Source: Bacillota bacterium
Lineage (GTDB): Bacteria > Bacillota > Clostridia > Lachnospirales > CAG-274
Direction of reading: 5' to 3'
Assembly: GCA_017627115.1 (NCBI GenBank)
Contig: JAGAHK010000145.1
Span: forward strand, 1-23,650
Length of the DNA: 23,650 nt
The translations under genes were made by a program, and so were the position numbers. Below the pieces are notes generated by a model, which was not told where the DNA came from, did no database searches, and saw nothing but the letters and a program-made list of their open reading frames with translations. Positions 21,041-23,650 of this stretch are shown piece by piece. The number at the start of each line of letters is the position of its first letter. Within the stretch, counting starts at the first letter, position 1.

Positions 21041-23380
21041 TTACATTACAAATGCCAGAATGATTTTTACAATAAACGTAACTATCCACGCCACGGCGCA
21101 TTGCCATAAAACGACCGCAGCAGCCCAGCCCGCGCCGAGTTCACGCTTTACCGATGCAATAGCCGCAACACAGGGAGTGTAAAGCAGGCTGAAAACAAGC
21201 AGACAAGCTGCCGTGAGAGGTGTCATTGCACTTTTTACACCGCCCACAAAAAGCACTTCAAGCGATGAAACAACGCTTTCTTTTGCCATAAAGCCGCTTA
21301 TAAGTGCGGTGCATATCTTCCAATCTCCGAGACCGAGGGGTCTGAAAACAGGCACAAGCAGCCCCGAAATGCCCGCAAGCATACTCTGTGCGGAATCTTC
21401 GACAAGATTGAGTCTTATATCAAAACTGCTTAAAAACCAGACAACTATCGTTGCGATAAAGATTACCGAGAATGCACGCTGCAAAAAGTCCTTTGCTTTT
21501 TCCCACAAAAGGCGCGCTACGTTTTTCGCACCAGGCAGGCGGTAATTCGGCAGTTCCATAACAAAGGGCACTGCCTCGCCTTTAAAGAGCGTTCTTTTGT
21601 AAATTGCGGCAATTATGATACCCACAAAAATACCCAAAAGGTAAAGTGTGACTATTATAAGCCAGCTTTTGTCGGGGAAGAAAACTCCGATAAAGAACCA
21701 ATAAATAGGCATTTTTGCCATACAGCTCATAAACGGTGTAAGCAGTATGGTCATTTTGCGGTCGCGTGCGCTCGGCAGCGTTCTTGTTGCCATTATCGCG
21801 GGCACGGTGCAGCCAAAGCCTATAAGCAGCGGCACTATGCTTCGACCCGAAAGACCTATTCGTCTTAAAAGCTTATCCATAAAAAACGCAACTCTTGCGA
21901 TATATCCGCTGTCTTCAAGCATTGACAGGAAGAAGAACAGTATCACTATTATCGGCAGAAAGCTTAATACACTGCCAACGCCTGCAAATACGCCGTCTAT
22001 TATAAGCCCGTGCAGAAGTTCGCTCACGCCGACTTTTGTCAAAAAGGCATCTGCCGCCTGCGTGACGGCATCCACGCCGTTTTCGAGAAGCCCCTGCAAA
22101 AAGGCGCCTATTACGCTGAATGTAAGCCAGAACACAAGCCCCATTATAAGAATAAACATCGGTATAGCCGTATATTTGCCTGTAAGTATGCGGTCTATCT
22201 TGCGGCTGCGTATATGCTCCTTGCTTTCGTGCGGTTTTATCACGGTTTTTTTGCATATGCTTGATATAAACGAAAAACGCATATCCGCAATAGCGGCGCT
22301 GCGGTCAAGCCCTCGCTCCTTTTCAAGCTGTATAACTATGTGTTCAAGCGTTTCCTGCTCGTTTTTGTCAAGTTCAAGCTGTTCAAGTATAAGTTTGTCG
22401 CCCTCTATCAGCTTGCTTGCCGCAAAGCGCAGCGGTATATCCTTGTAGCGCGCATGGTCGTCTATAAGGTGACAGACAGCGTGCAGACAGCGGTGTACCG
22501 CGCCGCCGTGTTCGTTCTCGTCACAGAAGTCCTGCCTTAAAGGGCGCTCCTGATAATGCGCGATATGCACGGCATGGTGTATAAGTTCGTCAATACCCTC
22601 GTTTTTTGCGGCGGAAATTGGGATAACAGGCACGCCCAAAAGCGCCTCCATTGTGTTTATATCCACCGAGCCGCCGTTATTGCGCACCTCGTCCATCATA
22701 TTCAGCGCAACTACCATGGGTATGTTCATTTCAAGCAGCTGCATTGTCAGGTAGAGGTTTCGTTCTATGTTTGATGCGTCCACAATGTTTATTATGGCGC
22801 GCGGCTTCTCATTTAATACAAAATCACGCGAAACAAGCTCCTCACTGCTGTAAGGCGACATTGAATATATGCCGGGCAGGTCAGTGACAAGTGTTTTCGG
22901 ATAGCCTTTTATAACGCCGTCCTTGCGCTCCACCGTAACGCCCGGAAAGTTGCCTACATGCTGGTTTGCACCCGTAAGGCAGTTAAAAAGCGTTGTCTTG
23001 CCCGAATTCTGATTGCCGACAAGTGCAAATGTAAGCATCTCGTCATTGGGCAGCGGTGTTTCGTTCGCCTTGTCGTGATACCTGCCGTCCTCACCCAGAC
23101 CCGGGTGCTCAGACGGCATTTTCGGCAGCGTTGCAGTCTCGCTCTCCGCACTTTTTTCGATATGCTCGATATCTATCTTTGCCGCATCGTCAAGGCGCAG
23201 AGTAAGCTCATAGCCGTGTATGCGCAGCTCCATAGGGTCGCCGAGAGGCGCAAGTTTAACAAGCGTTACTTCCGCACCCGGAATAACGCCCATGTCCAGA
23301 AAATGTTGGCGTAAAGCGCCTTCTCCGCCGACTGTAAGGATGCGTGCGCTTTCGCCTATTTTTAAATCTTTGATCGTCAT
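21041..23380 (-). CDS. feoB: FeoA-FeoB fusion, ferrous iron transporter
   Basis: FeoB imports Fe(II) under anoxic conditions. The 779-residue product fuses an N-terminal FeoA SH3-like domain (about 1-75, with LRQHFLDMGVIPGAEV) to FeoB. The GTPase part has G1 GNQNSGKT at 122-129, PGVTVER for G2, DLPG at 167-170, NMMD at 227-230 and SAAK at 256-259. The membrane part has the gate signatures GFGCTVPAIMATRTL and LLYTPCVAAIASVKRE. A linker at about 76-115 joins the two domains. FeoA-FeoB fusions are known in some Firmicutes. It heads the minus-strand metal operon, with a promoter just upstream. The window shows no clear GGGAGG before the ATG, only a purine run. Confidence 0.96.
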   Translation of the reverse strand: MTIKDLKIGESARILTVGGEGALRQHFLDMGVIPGAEVTLVKLAPLGDPMELRIHGYELTLRLDDAAKIDIEHIEKSAESETATLPKMPSEHPGLGEDGRYHDKANETPLPNDEMLTFALVGNQNSGKTTLFNCLTGANQHVGNFPGVTVERKDGVIKGYPKTLVTDLPGIYSMSPYSSEELVSRDFVLNEKPRAIINIVDASNIERNLYLTMQLLEMNIPMVVALNMMDEVRNNGGSVDINTMEALLGVPVIPISAAKNEGIDELIHHAVHIAHYQERPLRQDFCDENEHGGAVHRCLHAVCHLIDDHARYKDIPLRFAASKLIEGDKLILEQLELDKNEQETLEHIVIQLEKERGLDRSAAIADMRFSFISSICKKTVIKPHESKEHIRSRKIDRILTGKYTAIPMFILIMGLVFWLTFSVIGAFLQGLLENGVDAVTQAADAFLTKVGVSELLHGLIIDGVFAGVGSVLSFLPIIVILFFFLSMLEDSGYIARVAFFMDKLLRRIGLSGRSIVPLLIGFGCTVPAIMATRTLPSARDRKMTILLTPFMSCMAKMPIYWFFIGVFFPDKSWLIIVTLYLLGIFVGIIIAAIYKRTLFKGEAVPFVMELPNYRLPGAKNVARLLWEKAKDFLQRAFSVIFIATIVVWFLSSFDIRLNLVEDSAQSMLAGISGLLVPVFRPLGLGDWKICTALISGFMAKESVVSSLEVLFVGGVKSAMTPLTAACLLVFSLLYTPCVAAIASVKRELGAGWAAAVVLWQCAVAWIVTFIVKIILAFVM

Positions 23381-23418
23381 ATGTATTTTTCCCTTTTTTC
23401 TTTTGTCTGTATGTATAA

Positions 23419-23447
23419 ATTATAACATATGTTCGGAGAGAATACAA
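23419..23447 (-). promoter_or_regulatory. Sigma-A-type promoter of the feo/cop operon
   Basis: Read on the minus strand, TTGTAT (23442-23447) and TATAAT (23419-23424) are 17 bp apart. The transcript would start about 30 bp before the feoAB ATG. No consensus Fur box could be placed with confidence, though the AT-rich palindrome at 23466-23485 sits just upstream. Confidence 0.75.
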
Positions 23448-23465
23448 TTGTTTTTGTAATTTGAA

Positions 23466-23485
23466 TTTTTTGTACATACAAAAAA
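23466..23485. promoter_or_regulatory. 20-bp palindrome upstream of the feo promoter
   Basis: TTTTTTGTA and TACAAAAAA are exact inverse copies separated by CA. It lies just upstream of the -35 box of the feo operon, so it could bind a metal-responsive regulator. Part of it is also the T-run of the minus-strand terminator next to it, so some of the symmetry may have that origin. Confidence 0.4.
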
Positions 23486-23512
23486 GGGGGTGTCGCATTA
23501 AGCTCCACCCTC
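23480..23512 (-). terminator. Intrinsic terminator of a gene beyond the right edge
   Basis: On the minus strand AGGGTGGAGC, a loop and CACCCCC are followed by six Ts. The stem (GGGTG/CACCC) is short. It would end a minus-strand transcript entering from the right, separating it from the feo promoter. Confidence 0.5.
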
Positions 23513-23650
23513 TGGCAAAAAACAGGTTTTTTGCCAATTAGCAGACTTGTCTGCGTGCCTTGCTTTGCTGCGACACTTGCAAGTCTGTAAAGTATGCAGA
23601 CTCCGTCTGCTCCTCGGCGAAAACGCGGTTTCCGCCTGCGGATTAAAGCC
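23513..23650. repeat. Cluster of short perfect palindromes at the right edge
   Basis: TGGCAAAAAAC/GTTTTTTGCCA (23513-23536) is an 11-bp perfect hairpin. GCAGAC-TT-GTCTGC (23541-23554) and GCAGAC-TCC-GTCTGC (23596-23610) share the same arm. ACTTGCAAGT (23575-23584) is also self-complementary, and GGCGAAAAC/GGTTTCCGCC (about 23617-23637) is an imperfect one. No supported gene lies in this stretch. Whether this is a dispersed palindromic repeat cut by the window edge is unknown. Confidence 0.5.

Noticed and set aside
23256..23537. 93-residue minus-strand frame upstream of feoAB
   Set aside because: It covers the promoter, terminator and the start of feoAB in another frame and resembles no known protein.

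Overview
The window looks like a chromosomal segment of an anaerobic, spore-forming Clostridia bacterium, probably Oscillospiraceae/Ruminococcaceae-like. The evidence is gene content and style: sporulation genes (spoIIP, cwlD, bofA/yaaL, cotJABC), an oxygen-sensitive radical SAM NrdG activase, FeoAB iron uptake, strong AGGAGG-type ribosome binding sites, tightly packed genes with ATGA/TAATG overlaps, and Rho-independent terminators. The genus assignment is inference; no rRNA or tRNA gene is present to settle it.

Layout. 1-270: a MITE-like inverted-repeat element and two perfect hairpins. 274-5402 (+): a YlbF/YmcA-family gene with a cysteine-rich tail, then mutS and mutL, echoing the Bacillus ymcA...mutSL neighbourhood. 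5485-7829 (+): a membrane-anchored protein with a Ser-Glu repeat tail, nrdG, and a site-2-protease-fold protein that has lost all three metal ligands. 7858-10158 (+): a promoter, a RelB/RelE-type toxin-antitoxin pair, an Imm74-like immunity gene, then the condensin genes scpA and scpB. The toxin/immunity genes sit between the S2P-like gene and scpA, which are often neighbours. 10215-11987 (+): a secreted protein joining a copper-amine-oxidase-N-like domain to a TolC-like helical region, followed by three hairpins, the last a strong terminator. 12040-13452 (+): two consecutive DUF4230-type envelope proteins. 13428-15481 (-): a sporulation block yaaL-bofA-spoIIP-cwlD. 15482-15978: a gene-poor stretch with a 200 bp MITE-like repeat, a terminator and a palindrome. 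15979-17026 (+): the spore-coat operon cotJABC. 17044-17782 (+): a HAD phosphatase with its own promoter and a bidirectional terminator. 17793-23380 (-): a metal operon of a FeoA-FeoB fusion, a 50-residue FeoB-associated Cys-rich membrane protein, a CopA copper ATPase with a CopZ-like domain fused at its C-terminus, and a lipoprotein. 23381-23650: the metal operon promoter, a terminator from a gene off the right edge, and several short palindromes.

Functional themes are mismatch repair, chromosome segregation, sporulation/engulfment, spore coat and Fe/Cu homeostasis. The points most worth a second look are: (1) the copA-copZ fusion, which keeps a perfect internal Shine-Dalgarno and ATG for a free CopZ; (2) the pseudo-site-2 protease; (3) the toxin-antitoxin-immunity insertion whose promoter probably also drives scpAB; and (4) the TolC-like protein in an organism that otherwise looks monoderm.
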